Of a stretch of DNA of 64,000 bases, positions 1 to 11,541 are shown in pieces. The stretch spans positions 78,660,355 through 78,724,354 of the forward strand of contig JALMGJ010000003.1 of assembly GCA_023362775.1 (NCBI GenBank), given 5' to 3'. A program made the translations under genes and the position numbers. The DNA is from Charina bottae. Its lineage: Eukaryota > Chordata > Lepidosauria > Squamata > Charinaidae. How positions within the stretch are numbered: the first letter of the stretch is position 1; every line of letters begins with the position of its first letter. The notes under the pieces were generated by a model. The model searched no databases and was not told the origin of the DNA. It saw nothing but the letters and a program-made list of their open reading frames with translations.

Positions 1-275
1 GAAAGCCCAGATTGGAGATGGGATGATCTTCTTTGTTTTACATTCTCTTGGAAATTTCTGAGTTTAAAGCCTAGTTCTTCCACCACCACCCCAATTCATA
101 AATCTTGGGCCAGTGCAATATTTATTTCAAACCTGATGGTCACGTTTCTTAAGGGAGAGGAGTTGAACAGAGAGATACAGTAAAGCAGTAAAGGTCATAA
201 ATATATCAGATGAGGGAACTAACAGAAGTTTCTTGGAGACTCTATGTAGATTACCGTACATGCAATGTAGAGAAT

Positions 276-350
276 CTCCAGCAAAGGAGATCGTTACCTT
301 GTCGTGGTGCTGGAGCTTGAGCACCTCAATGAAACCATGAGCTAAACCGT
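276..350 (+). other. Candidate HDV-like self-cleaving ribozyme at BovB 5' end
   Basis: The first seven bases of the element (CTCCAGC, 276-282) pair perfectly with GCTGGAG at 309-315, as a P1 helix starting at the exact 5' terminus. Just before the 3' strand of P1 lies a 3-bp stem ACC/GGT (296-298 with 306-308) closing a 7-base loop TTGTCGT, as P3/L3 would. Downstream, TTGAG/CTCAA (317-321 with 325-329) could be P4, and GCTAA at 341-345 resembles the J4/2 segment with the catalytic C. HDV-like ribozymes are known at the 5' ends of R2 and some RTE elements. I could not find a convincing P2 pairing, so this remains a proposal. Confidence 0.35.
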
Positions 351-456
351 GAAGGGACACCCAAGACGGGAAGGTCGTGGCAGAGAGGTCAGACTAAATA
401 CGATCCCTGGGGAAGGTAATGGCAACCCACCCCAGTATTCTTGCCATGAAAACTAA

Positions 457-3400
457 ATGGATCAGTACAACCAAAGATATGTCGGTATACCATCGGAAGA
501 TGGGACTCCCAGGTCAGAAGATGGTCAAAATGCTACTGGGGAGGAACAGAGGATACGTTCAACTAGCCCCAGATGTGATGACGCAGCTAGCTCAAAGCCG
601 AAAGGACGGCTAGCGGCCGACGGTGCTGGTGGTGAACGACGAATCCGATGTTCTAAAGATCAACACACCATAGGAACCTGGAATGTAAGATCTATGAGCC
701 AGGGCAAATTGGATGTGGTTATTGGTGAGATGTCAAGATTAAATATAGACATTTTAGGTGTCAGTGAACTGAAATGGACTGGGATGGGCCACTTCACATC
801 AGATGACCACCAGATCTACTACTGTGGACAAGAGGACCACAGAAGAAATGGAGTAGCCTTCATAATTAATAATAAAGTGGCTAAAGCAGTGCTTGGATAC
901 AATCCAAAAAACGATAGAATGATCTGAATTCAAATTCAGGGTAAGCCATTTAACATCACAGTGATCCAAATATATGCCCCAACCACAGATGCTGAAGAAG
1001 CAGAAGTAGATCAGTTCTATGAGGATCTGCAGCACCTACTAGATAATACACCAAAAAGAGATGTTATTTTCATTACAGGAGACTGGAATGCTAAGGTGGG
1101 TAGTCAGACGACACCTGGAATTACAGGCAAGCATGGTCTGGGAGAACAAAATGAAGCAGGACACAGGCTGATAGAATTTTGCCAAGACAACTCACTGTGC
1201 ATAACAAACACTCTCTTCCAACAACCTAAAAGACGACTTTATACATGGACTTCACCAGATGGTCGACACCGAAATCAGATTGACTACATCCTTTGCAGCC
1301 AAAGGTGGCGGACATCTATACAGTCGGTAAAAACAAGACCTGGAGCTGACTGTAGTTCAGATCACGAACTTCTTATTGCAAAATTTAGAATCAGACTAAA
1401 GAGAATAGGGAAGACCCACAGATCAGTTAGATATGAGCTCACTAATATTCCTAAGGAATATGCAGTGGAGGTGAAGAATAGATTTAAGGGACTAGATTTA
1501 GTAGATAGGGTCCCAGAAGAACTATGGACAGAAGTTTGCAACATTGTTCAGGAGGCGGCAACAAAAAACGTCCCAAAGAAAAAGAAAACCAAGAAGGCAA
1601 GATGGCTGTCTGCTGAAACACTGGAAGTAGCCCAAGAAAGAAGGAAAGCAAAAGGAAACAGTGATAGGGGGAGATATTCCCAGTTAAATGCAGAATTCCA
1701 GAGATTAGCCAGAAGAGATAAGGAATTATTTTTAAACAAGCAATGTGCGGAAGTGGAAGAAGACAATAGAATAGGAAGGACAAGAGACCTCTTCCAGAAA
1801 ATTAGAAACATCGGAGGTAAATTCCAGGCAAAAATGGGTATGATCAAAAACAAAGATGGTAAGGACCTAACAGAAGCAGAAGAGATCAAGAAAAGGTGGC
1901 AAGAATATACGGAAGATCTGTATAGGAAGGATAATAATATTGGAGATAGCTTTGACGGTGTGGTCAGTGAGTTAGAGCCAGACATCCTGAAGAGTGAGGT
2001 TGAATGGGCCTTAAGCAGCATTGCTAATAACAAGGCAGCAGGAGACAATGGTATCCCAGCTGAACTGTTTAAAATCTTGCAAGATGATGCTGTCAAGGTG
2101 ATGCACGCCATATGCCAGCAAATTTGGAAAACACAAGAATGGCCATCAGATTGGAAAAAATCAACTTATATCCCCATACCAAAAAAGGGAAGCACTAAAG
2201 AATGTTCAAACTATCGAACAGTGGCACTTATTTCACATGCCAGTAAGGTAATGCTCAAGATCTTGCAAGGTAGACTCCAGCAATTCATGGAGTGAGAATT
2301 GCCAGATGTACAAGCTGGGTTTAGAAAAGGCAGAGGAACTAGAGACCAAATTGCCAATATCCGCTGGATAATGGAGAAAGCCAGGGAATTTCAGAAAAAC
2401 ATCTATTTCTGTTTTATTAACTATTCTAAAGCCTTTGACTGTGTGGATCATAACAAATTGTGGCAAGTTCTTGGTGGTATGGGGATACCAAGTCATCTTG
2501 TCTGCCTCCTGAGGAATCTGTATAACGACCAAGTAGCAACGGTAAGAACAGAGCACGGAACAACGGACTGGTTTAAGATTGGGAAAGGAGTACGGCAGGG
2601 TTGTATACTCTCACCCTACCTATTCAACCTGTACGCAGAACACATCATGCGACATGCTGGGCTTGAGGAATCCAAGGCTGGAGTTAAAATCGCTGGAAGA
2701 AACATTAATCTCAGATATGCAGATGATACCACTTTGATGGCTGAAAGCGAGGAGGAGTTGAGGAGCCTTATGATGAAGGTGAAAGAAGAAAGTGCAAAAG
2801 CTGGGTTGCAGTTAAACCTCAAAAAAACCAAGATTATGGCAACGAGCTTGATTGATGACTGGCAAATAGAGGGAGAAAAAGTGGAGGCAGTGACAGACTT
2901 TGTATTTCTAGGCGCAAAGATTACTGCAGACGCTGACTGCAGCCAGGAAATCAGAAGACGTCTACTTCTTGGGAGGAGAGCAATGGCAAATCTTGATAAA
3001 ATAGTTAAGAGCAGAGACATCACACTGACAACAAAGGTCCGCATAGTTAAAGCAATGGTATTCCCTGTAGTAACCTATGGCTGCGAGAGCTGGACCATAA
3101 GGAAGGCTGAGCGAAGGAAGATAGATGCTTTTGAACTGTGGTGTTGGAGGAAAATTCTGAGAGTGCCTTGGACTGCAAGAAGATCAAACCAGTCCATACT
3201 CCAGGAAATCAAGCCAGACTGCTCACTTGAGGGAATGATATTAAAAGCAAAACTGAAGTACTTTGGCCACATAATGAGAAGACAGGATACCCTGGAGAAG
3301 AAGCTGATGCTAGGGAAAGTGGAAGGCAAAAGGAAGAGGGGCCGACCAAGGGCAAGATGGATGGATGGTATTCTGGAGGTGACGGACTCAACCATTGGGG

Positions 3401-3486
3401 AGCTGAGGATGGTGACGGCCGACAGAGGGCTCTGGCGTGGACTGGTCCATGAAGTCACGAAGAGTCGGAAACGACTGAACGAATAA
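457..3486 (+). pseudogene. BovB endonuclease-reverse transcriptase, two in-frame stops
   Basis: About 1,010 codons in a single frame, interrupted by TGA at 925-927 and TGA at 2293-2295. The endonuclease part shows GTWNVRSM (near 673), SELKWTG, YAPTT, GDWNAKVG (near 1080), RNQIDYIL and SDHELL (near 1357). The RT part shows the KGRGTRDQIANIRWIM block, GVRQGCILSP (motif B) and RYADD (2713-2727). Motif A reads FINYSKAFD where the sister copy at 48180-50273 reads FIDYAKAFD, so the first catalytic Asp is replaced by Asn. One Asn codon is missing just before RYADD. The C-terminus carries the RTE-typical RRIDAFELWCWRR-like segment and ends KSRKRLNE. The product would copy BovB RNA at a nicked target; this copy cannot. 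Confidence 0.93.
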
Positions 3487-3506
3487 ACAACAACAATGTA
3501 GAGAAT

Positions 3507-6500
3507 AACATATAGCAAAAAGGGGTTGGAAAATATATACACAGAAACATGTACATTTGGGCAGAAAGTGTAAGCTAGTAATAGCAGCATCAGTGTTAGT
3601 GTAGCTAACACATTAAAACATGTTTATTTCATTAACTGTGTAGCTAATGTCCCATTTTAGATCAGAGACTTGAATGCAGAAAGAAGCTTTAACACAATAT
3701 GACAGACTCGTCCAATTGAAATGCTGAAGGCAAACACATACACATATATACAAGCACATACATCTAGCACTGAATCAGATGGATATGGATTGACAGGAAA
3801 ATAAATTTTCTAACACACCATTTCTATCACAGCATAGAATGATATATTACATTTATCTCTTTCAAAAATTGTAATTCCTTTTATATGATAAAACTTTGTA
3901 AAAAGTATTACATAATAGAATCTCTAGAATAAATAAGAATGTTTACTTCATCTTGATTGATGTTGCATATTCCATGAATACCCACACTTTTGGGGCCCTT
4001 GTATATATTTGACATTTTACATGGCATCCACCCTTAAGAAGATGCTTGTCTTGCAGGCCGTCCTATTCACAAGATGGCCTTGCCATGCATAGCCAATTAG
4101 GAAACACCAATTGACCAGAAAGCAAATTTTAACCAGAGGTATGTTTGACTATTCTGTTTTCAGGTTTAAATGGAATTAGCCTGCAGACCAACCCCAATAT
4201 TTTTCTTCATATAGAAACCTAGAATAAAAATCTAAGTACAGCTTTACTCATAATTGTGGAAAATTCATTTCTATTATATATACTTAATATATTATTACAT
4301 ACGTTTTCATTTCTTAAAAACAAGCTATTTATATCTAGCTACATTTTGCTGCACTACTGTATCCCATCTTTTTTCAGGGGAGGTGTGTGGTCAGATGCAA
4401 TGGTGGGAATGAAAAGAATGAGAGATGGCTGGAGGACCAAGACAGATACAAACCAAATATCCCATATTTATCTCACCTTAACAGAAAACAAAATCTACAC
4501 AAATCTAAGATAGAAAAGTAGTAATTCTTGCTTTATGAATAATTCCTTTCCAAGTGATATCCTCATTAGAGCCTTAAAAATGCACAGCTACTTGAATCCC
4601 TGACCCTTTGTATACTTATACAGGAATTGTTTCCTGACTGGAGGAGCAAGAAGTCTCTCTGCTATGCCTTGATGGATCTATTAATGTACCCATATCTACC
4701 TGCTCCTGCCTGAGCTTCTCTAGGTCTCCAACAGAGAATGAAAGGAGGTGCAAGGTGTCAATCACACAACACAAAATCCCAGGGACATTGAGGACAGAAA
4801 TGGAAGAACACAAAGAATGCTTCAACTTTTTTCTTCTATCCATCTCCATTTTTATGCTGCAAGTGATAAAGGCAAGGGAGGGGCTGTCTCCAACAATCAC
4901 AGGCAAATTAATAAAGGGCAGTGTTTTTACCCTTCTTCAAAAATAGCATGGAAGCCATCTGGCTTACTGTTGTCTCCTACTGGTATTTTTAAAAAGGCAG
5001 GAAAAGGCAAAGCTTTTCCATATGTGAAGAGCCTGACATTTTATTATATAACCACATTATTTTACCAGCAGCCCTTTTACCTGTACTACAAAAGCTCTGC
5101 CACTTCCGGATAGCCATTTTAATCTCATAAATTTATGTTAGTTCCATGAAATATGTCCTTGAAGCTTATCAAACCAAACTAGCAATCAGCATGTTGCCTT
5201 ATAATTATGCTGTGTTGTAGTTATGGGATAGGCAACTGAACAGCTCCTTAGACACACACACTTTCCTATTCGATTTGAATTACAATATTTTCCCCAACAG
5301 TTCCTGTACCATTTTTTTGGTCACATTTGTTTCCGGAATACTCCTGTGAAGTCCAAGAATTCCTTACTTTATGTAGCTTCATGAAGAAGCCTCTGTTGGC
5401 ACTGCTCAGTGCCTGCAACATGTTTGGTGAAAAGTAATGGAACTGGTTGTTGGAATTTCAGTGTATGGAACTGACATATGAAAAAAGGAGTAGTTATTTT
5501 CTGATGGATGATCTAAGATAGAAGGCAAAGGAGAGAGGTGACATTACAGCCACTACATCCTCTTCCAAAGATATCAGTGATGCCTTCTTCCTTCACTAAA
5601 GCACGATAAGTTCATCCTGAGAACACAAAGCTGCTTAGATAGTACCAGACTTAGAAATTGCAAATAGATGAAAGAAAGAGAGCTGAAAAGGCCACACAGT
5701 TCTAAAGATGAAGAATGCTTCTGCAGGATTCCAGAATAATAGAACCTTAGTCTCAACTCCCACCACTTTGTAATTCTTACATTTCTATTTCTGTTGCATT
5801 CATCAATGTTAAAACATTTTCCTCCTAGGCGATCAACGCCCCAGATTGCTTCCACTCAAACTGCAATGGGCAAAAAGATAGCTTTAGACTTCCTCCAATT
5901 TAGGGAGAGAAAGATAACACTACAATAACTGATTAATTTGAAAAAAAATCATTGATCAAGAAAGCCATGAAACATCACTGAAAAAGAGGAAGAAGAGGAC
6001 TCAGATTAAACAGAATGTATTTATATAGATAAATGCAAATATAGAAGTACTAGATTTAAAAAGAAATATATCTCAAATAATGGGGGGAAATGGCCAACTA
6101 CTGTCTGTATCTACTCAGTCTGCTGTGCAGATTTAACTGTTAATGGATAACTTAAACCCTCCAGTTCTTCTTTTCACTCTTTACAATAGATTGAAGAGGA
6201 AAGTCCTTCAAATATATGAGTCCTTTAAACAAAGAACCCTCTTTCATCCATCTCTTATGACAGCTCTTGATATCAAGTAGGATACATAACTGCCCCGTGG
6301 TAAGCAGCTGACTAGTATTAGAACTCTGCAGCAATCTGGATTCAAAGGGGAGAAGATGATTTGGAACACGTGTGAGCACTCACATAGCACCTGTTGTCAC
6401 ATGGCAGCAATTGAACAATTCCAGGACAAGACTCAAGTTCTTTAAGGAGCTGCTAATGTGTATTGTGAGATGCTCCTGAGCATCTTTTCCCCTAGAAATC

Positions 6501-6569
6501 TGAATCACTGAAGAGTTCTAACTATATCCTCAGGTGAGAAATAGGAAACTAAAATTTCCAAAGTATTCA
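3507..6569. other. No gene recognised
   Basis: AT-rich unique-looking DNA. Only short unsupported reading frames are present (for example 4256-4513 and 5574-5855 on the minus strand), with no recognisable domain, splice context or repeat signature. Confidence 0.5.
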
Positions 6570-6660
6570 TTGATTTATTTATTACATTTATATCCCGCCC
6601 ATCTCCCCCACAAGGAGGGACCCTGGGCGGTATTACCTATCATGCTGGCTTGCATAGGTT
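6570..6660 (-). mobile_element. L2-type LINE 3' terminus, minus strand
   Basis: Read on the minus strand this is the last part of an L2-type 3' UTR: the CCGCCC...GGGCGG hairpin (6595-6630) with an inner TCCCTCC/GGGGA stem, followed by an AATAAAT-type tail. Only the terminal 60 to 90 bp are clear. Confidence 0.75.
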
Positions 6661-6719
6661 GATAAAGGTATGTAATCAACTTTTGGTGCTCTACTGAAGC
6701 TTTTGAGGTTTTGCTAATG

Positions 6720-7150
6720 AGTGTCAAATCTCCGTTCATGCAGAGAGGGCATGCTTCGGACCCCTTCAACAAGAGAATTTCATCTAGCCGGGTCCAGGAG
6801 GCGAGCCTTCTCTGCGATAGCGCCTGCATTGTGGAACATCTTGCCCCCAGAGGTGAGGCTGGCCCTCTCACTCCTGACCTTCCGGAACTCTCTTAAGACC
6901 TGGCTCTGCCGCCTTGCCTGAGATGACGGAGGTGGTAGTGCCTCCTGGGGGTGGCTGGCCCCATAGTGCCTTGATCCTGATAGTGGATTTTACCATCTTT
7001 TGGATTTTTACTTATTCTATCTATTTATTGTTTAATTGTAATTTCATGTATACTGTAGATTTTAACCTTTGCTATTTTGTAAACCGCCCAGAGTCCCCTA
7101 TTCGGGGAGATGGGCAGGGATAAATTAAATAAATAAATAAACAAATAAAT
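6720..7150 (+). mobile_element. 5'-truncated L2 LINE, C-terminus plus 3' UTR
   Basis: Translation around 6721-6921 gives the C-terminal L2 segment REGMLRTPSTREF, then AFSAIAPALWNILPPEV and LKTWLCRLA, matching the homologous part of the L2 at 30336-32390 (GMLWTPSMRDC, ALWNTLPPEV, LKTWLCHLA). It is followed by a short 3' UTR, the CCGCCC...GGGCAGG hairpin at 7084-7118, and an AAATAAATAAATAA tail. It lies tail-outward against the minus-strand L2 end at 6570. Both pieces contain the 3' terminus, so they are separate insertions rather than a 5' inversion of one. Confidence 0.85.
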
Positions 7151-7472
7151 ATCCTCTTCAGCCATGAGGACCATCATCATATGATTTATTGTATCAAACT
7201 GATAAGAGCGTGACTGTAAGTTATCAAAAGCTGACACTGCCTATGATATAACTGGTGGAGACAAAACAAGTAGCTAGAAGGAGCTGAACTGCCTAAAAAC
7301 TATATCTGCTATGCATTAGCAATAACTTGTTATGGTAGCACATTTGATCTCAAAGTGAAGTCCAAACAAGACTGACATGTCCTCAGAACATTTCCTCAAC
7401 ACATCATTATTATGATCATAAATTGCATGTATTATTTTTTGGTAATAAACAATTTTGGTAATTGTTCTAATT
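7151..7472. other. No gene recognised
   Basis: Short unique AT-rich spacer between the L2 tail and the composite SINE. Confidence 0.5.
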
Positions 7473-7479
7473 AAAAGAA

Positions 7480-7969
7480 TTAGAGGCGCGGTGGCTCAGC
7501 GGGTTAAACCGCTGAGCCGGTAGTCTGCCGACCATAACGTTGGCAGTTCGAATCCGCGTGGCGGGGTGAGCGCCCGTCACTAGCCCCAGCTCCAGCCCAC
7601 CCAGCTGATCGAAAGCCCGGCAAGTAGATGAATGGGGACCACTCACATGGGCCAATTTGCTGGCGTCCTTTTCGGAGGGTCGCCCTCGGACCGAGAAGAA
7701 GCTGGTTCCCGTGGATGGCGATGGAGGACGGCAGAGGACGGCGGAGCCCGAAAAAAAACATCAACTTCCTGGACGTCAGCAGCCGGCTCTGAAGCAAAGG
7801 TTTCTGGGACATGTAGTCCAACCTGCGATTGAAGAGCCGGTTCCCTCACCCCTTCCCTAACCGCGCGGGTAATTTAGAATCTGATTGTATAAATATATGT
7901 ATGATGATTGTAAGCCGCCTAGAGCCCTCCGCTTAGGGAGGGGATAGGCGGGGTATAAATGAGATAAAA

Positions 7970-7998
<29 letters not shown>
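7480..7998 (+). mobile_element. Composite SINE: Sauria-type tRNA head, GC-rich body, L2-type tail
   Basis: A 519-bp insertion flanked by AAAAGAA (7473-7479 and 7999-8005). The head holds a perfect tRNA A box (TGGCTCAGCGGG) and a near-perfect B box (AGTTCGAATCC), followed by TAGCCCCAGCTCCAGCCCACC and AAGTAGATGAATGGGGACCACT, clearly related to the head of the Sauria-type SINEs here. After about 150 bp it diverges into a GC-rich body (7660-7870) of unknown origin. It then ends in an L2-type 3' UTR: hairpin CCGCCT...AGGCGG at 7915-7951 and an (AAAT)n tail. The Sauria-type copies elsewhere end with a BovB-like tail instead. Reading frames across the body have no support. Confidence 0.8.
7915..7951 (+). 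other. Conserved L2-type 3' hairpin in the composite SINE
   Basis: CCGCCT (7915-7920) pairs with AGGCGG (7946-7951) and CCCTCC (7925-7930) with GGAGGG (7937-7942). Relative to the L2 copy at 32324-32358 the outer pair C-G has become T-A, a compensatory change. Likely the recognition structure for the L2 reverse transcriptase. Confidence 0.65.
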
Positions 7999-8000
<2 letters not shown>

Positions 8001-8005
8001 AAGAA

Positions 8006-8731
8006 GATTGTAACAATGTTTGCAAAATAATATGTGCTAGTGTTTAACATATCATTTACTCTATTTTCATTTTTGGCCATTTCAAAATGAATGCTATTTA
8101 ACATTCTCTGTTACAAACATGAAAATGTCAGCATTAACTTAGCATTTCTTCCTCCCACTTTTCCACAAGACTCAAAGAGCACAGCAACCTTTTTTGTTTA
8201 GTTGACATAGCAGCTTTGAGGCTCACTTTTTACTTCCCTAATTACAGAACTTCCTACCTAGTAATTAAATGATAAAGATTCATTACGGTTTTCCTTGATT
8301 GCCTGATTGGCTCTGTTTTTCAAAGTCCATAGGGACATTCCACAGACCCTTGTATTTAGAATCACATTTCTTCTTGAATAGCCACCAAAGCCATAAGCCA
8401 TTATACTGGAAAGAATGGATTAAATAAAAAGTATGTGTCTGCCTGGGTGATATTCTGGACCTCCCTCCCCAATTCCTCCAATCCTGCCTTTGTGATTGCT
8501 ACCAAAACAAGCAGCTGACCTCTCTGACTAGAATTCAACCCATGAGCCTTCCTGTCATTGGCATACCACCTTGGAGACCTGTTGTGGTGAAAGGAGTTCA
8601 AACAGAAAATCTATTTTTAATGACTTTGGGGAGTTCTGGGCAGATGCTGAGTAATTCAGTGTAATTAAAGCTATCTATCACTCAGTGAGTAAGAGCTGGA
8701 AGTTGATGAACTTTCCTGTGATATTTTTGTT

Positions 8732-8734
<3 letters not shown>
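8006..8734. other. No gene recognised
   Basis: AT-rich unique sequence without supported coding or repeat content. Confidence 0.5.

Positions 8735-8766
<32 letters not shown>
8735..8766 (+). repeat. (CA)n microsatellite
   Basis: About 15 uninterrupted CA units. Confidence 0.98.
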
Positions 8767-8768
<2 letters not shown>

Positions 8769-10439
8769 CAGTAGGAGTTATAAACTCAATGTGTAGCTGT
8801 GTGCATGTAGGCAGCACAGCTCATCATTTTGAAGTACTTAGTGTTTTATGTAGTATGAATTTAGAGAAAATAAGTATAAGGGGCAAATCTGGATTGTACT
8901 AAAAGACAGTGAACGTTATGTTTTATGTTTATAATTACATGCTAGTGTCATTGCGGTTCAACAGAGAGAAAACTATAGATTTGGGTTTGTAAGGCCTGAT
9001 TTTGAGATATAGTCCTTAAAAAGAAAAAGTAATGCAATTCAATATATACCCATATAATCAACTCATTAAATAGTTTTTACTTACCTGAATCACTTGCTGG
9101 ATTCACACATGACACTAAGCCACAAGTTTCAATTTATTGAATAATCCACAATTGACTGGGTCAAGCTAAACCATAAACCATGTTCTAAAGTACAGTGAAT
9201 GGGCACACTTATACAGTACTTAGCCAACTCCAAACATATCACACTATGGCTTTCATCTTACTTTCATTTATCACTCCTACCTAGATGGGAAAGTTCACAG
9301 ATACAGTTAAATTCACACCTGCAAGAAATTACTGGTTTGGGACAACCCTTTATATCAGTGTCTGTTACCAAGATTTTTCTGGATGCCAGTCTCACCAGTA
9401 ATTGGCTTAAAGCTTGGACAGGAGGGAGGGAGGCTTCATTTTAGCAAAACTCACAACTGAATACCTGTTTGTTGAATATATTTTTGATCCATAAGAAAAA
9501 GATGGCTTCAAACTGGGTAGTGGGAGGACAGAGGCATCTGTCAGGCTTTGACTGATCTTGCAGAATTGAGACCAGGAGGCCCCCAAAGGCAGTTATTTCA
9601 ATTCTTTGGTCCTTAAAGGTCAACATTTCACACAGATGACAGTAATTGTATGATTACCTGCACACTGACATTATGGCAGTTACTAAACATGCATATTTAT
9701 GCTACCTTCACAGGGTTGGATTAATTTTAGAAGATACTGTAATATGATTTATATTTTAATAATTCTATTTTGGCTCATTAGGGTCAACAAAGCATCCCCT
9801 TTAATTTGGGTTATCAAAGACTTCCATAGAACCCTTTTGTATTTTCATAGTTCAAACTCCCCTTGTAATTGCTTTAGACCCAGTGTTTCACATGGTATGA
9901 ATTACTGGTAAAGCTTAATTATACCAGCTAGTGTGTCTATATTAGGAACAACAGTGAGAAATCAAGCCTTGTGAATTTTGGGGCAATAATTATTATCTGA
10001 AAATGATTTTTTTAAAAAAAATATTTTATAGACTGGATCTGCAAAGAAGCCTGAAGGGCTTGCAAGAATGATCCAAATGAACCAAAACTGGAGCTCTCCT
10101 TTCTAGTTCACTTAGAATCAGTAGCTGGGTTGGTTTTCTGAGATCACATCTACATTTTAGTCTTTTTGAAGACTAGTGAGAAAGATTACTGGAAAGCAAG
10201 CACTATATAAACTTGGTAGAATAAAACTTATTTCTATTACACCTATTTCTCTGGTCAAGCTTAGTTTGATCAAAGAAATGGAAAAGATACGCTGTATGAA
10301 GAATACATTAGAAAGGATGCCTCAGAGATAGAGACTGCATGTGGTGTATACAACCGATTCAGTCACTGGCATCATCAGGGAGGAATAGTAAAGCTCTTGC
10401 CTAACTCAGTAACTGTTGCCTGTCAGTCCTGACCCTTCC
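8767..10439. other. No gene recognised apart from a degenerate repeat motif
   Basis: Mostly AT-rich unique sequence. Around 9092-9230 it contains a weak copy of a recurring motif (GGATTCACACA, later GCTAAACCATAAACCA) that is also seen near 14.7, 44.9 and 45.7 kb. Confidence 0.4.
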
Positions 10440-10735
10440 TACTAAGACAAAGGTCTATATAGTCCAGTATTCTTTCTCAAGCTTGAAACGTCTGAGAATG
10501 CGCAAGAAGAGCATGAGGATAACAATCCTCTTCTGCCTTCCCTTCCCACCAACTGGGACTCAGAGGAATATTGCTTGGCTAATATCCAAGGAAAAAAATT
10601 TCACTATGAAATTTATCTAGTTCCATTTTAAAGCATTTTAAGCTTGAGGACATTCATCACATCTCTTAGCAGTGCATTCATAAATTAATTCAACTGTCTT
10701 ATCTAAGTTATTACACGTTATGGTAACTCTGTTCA
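10440..10735 (-). mobile_element. Ancient CR1/L3-like LINE 3' end relic
   Basis: On the plus strand the segment runs TATATAGTCCAGTATTCT, CCAACTGGGACTCAGAGGAATATTG, GAAATTTATCTAGTTCCATTTTAAAGC, then GTGCATTCATAAATTAATTCAACTG. This order matches the antisense of the widespread amniote CR1/L3 C-terminus and 3' UTR, and parallels 34385-34735 in this window. Heavily decayed with small gaps. Confidence 0.55.
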
Positions 10736-11529
10736 GGCTGTTTCTCAAAATAGAACAGAATGCTTAAGGAAAAATCCAGAACAGTAATAAACATTCTTAT
10801 TGAATTATACAGTAAAAAACTCTGTCTGTAGCTTACAACAGATCTGGTGAATCACTGGATTTGCTTCAATGAAACGTATTGAAGTAAAACAGAAAATTGG
10901 GTAGAGGCTTTCCTAATTCCAGAAAAGATGTCACAGGGCAAGACCCATTCAGGTTCAAGCCAGTAGCTTCTCCCTTAAAGACATCAGAATCTCCTTATAT
11001 TCTAGCAATCCCAGGCTAAAGTAGACACAACCCTGAATAGCACATTTATACTCGTGATTGTTCAGTTCATGTATAACCTTGAGTGGTGAGATGGAAGTCT
11101 AATTTTAACCTGAAATAGGTGAAGGGATCTGCTTTCACCCTGTTTCTTACAAACAGGTATGGCCACTTTTCTTTCAACCTTGGCATTCTCATCTTGGAGC
11201 CTAGCTATGGAAAAAAATACAGTTACAGAACTATAAACTAGAAGCAGCATAGGAATGTTCAGCTCTTGTTCACTATTTATATTTTTGAAATTAATTTATG
11301 CCCAATTTGAGGAGGAGACTGCTTTAATATAAATACAATTCTCAAATAAATAAATGAAAACTAAAAACAACAATATTGGAATGGCTTTCTTCATGCTATT
11401 TTTAGCAACACCCGAATGACTGCTCCAATATACTGTATTGCCAATTACTTCTGTCCATGACTTAATGAAGCTTTGAGCATTTACTGCAAGTGTCTGTTTC
11501 CCTATACAACACATGTTTGACAAGGTAGA
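10736..11529. other. No gene recognised
   Basis: AT-rich sequence without supported features. Confidence 0.5.
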
Positions 11530-11541
11530 AGGCTAACCTTA

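Larger units (their letters stand above)
276..3493 (+). mobile_element. Full-length BovB (RTE-clade) non-LTR retrotransposon
   Basis: A complete BovB LINE of about 3.2 kb. It is flanked by a perfect 13-bp target-site duplication (CAATGTAGAGAAT at 263-275 and 3494-3506), so both ends are defined. The order is a 5' UTR of about 180 bp, one long reading frame (apurinic endonuclease then reverse transcriptase), and a very short 3' end with the GAGTCGGAAACGACTGAACG signature and a CAA-rich tail. The 5' UTR contains a stretch near 411-457 (GGTAATGGCAACCCACCCC then TTCTTGCC) that reappears in the SINEs at 26358 and 60549. The protein frame has two in-frame stops but no frameshift, so the copy is dead yet fairly young. 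Its close relative is the copy at 47453-50285. Confidence 0.95.

Noticed and set aside
6570..7150. Twin-primed 5' inversion of a single L2
   Set aside because: Both inverted pieces contain the 3' UTR end, which twin priming cannot produce; two insertions are needed.
7485..7560. tRNA gene at the SINE head
   Set aside because: A and B boxes are present, but the acceptor and anticodon arms cannot be folded and it is followed by a SINE body; it is a SINE promoter, not a tRNA gene.
7504..7860. Set of five overlapping frames on both strands of about 60 to 105 codons
   Set aside because: They lie inside the composite SINE; open because it is GC-rich, with no protein similarity visible.
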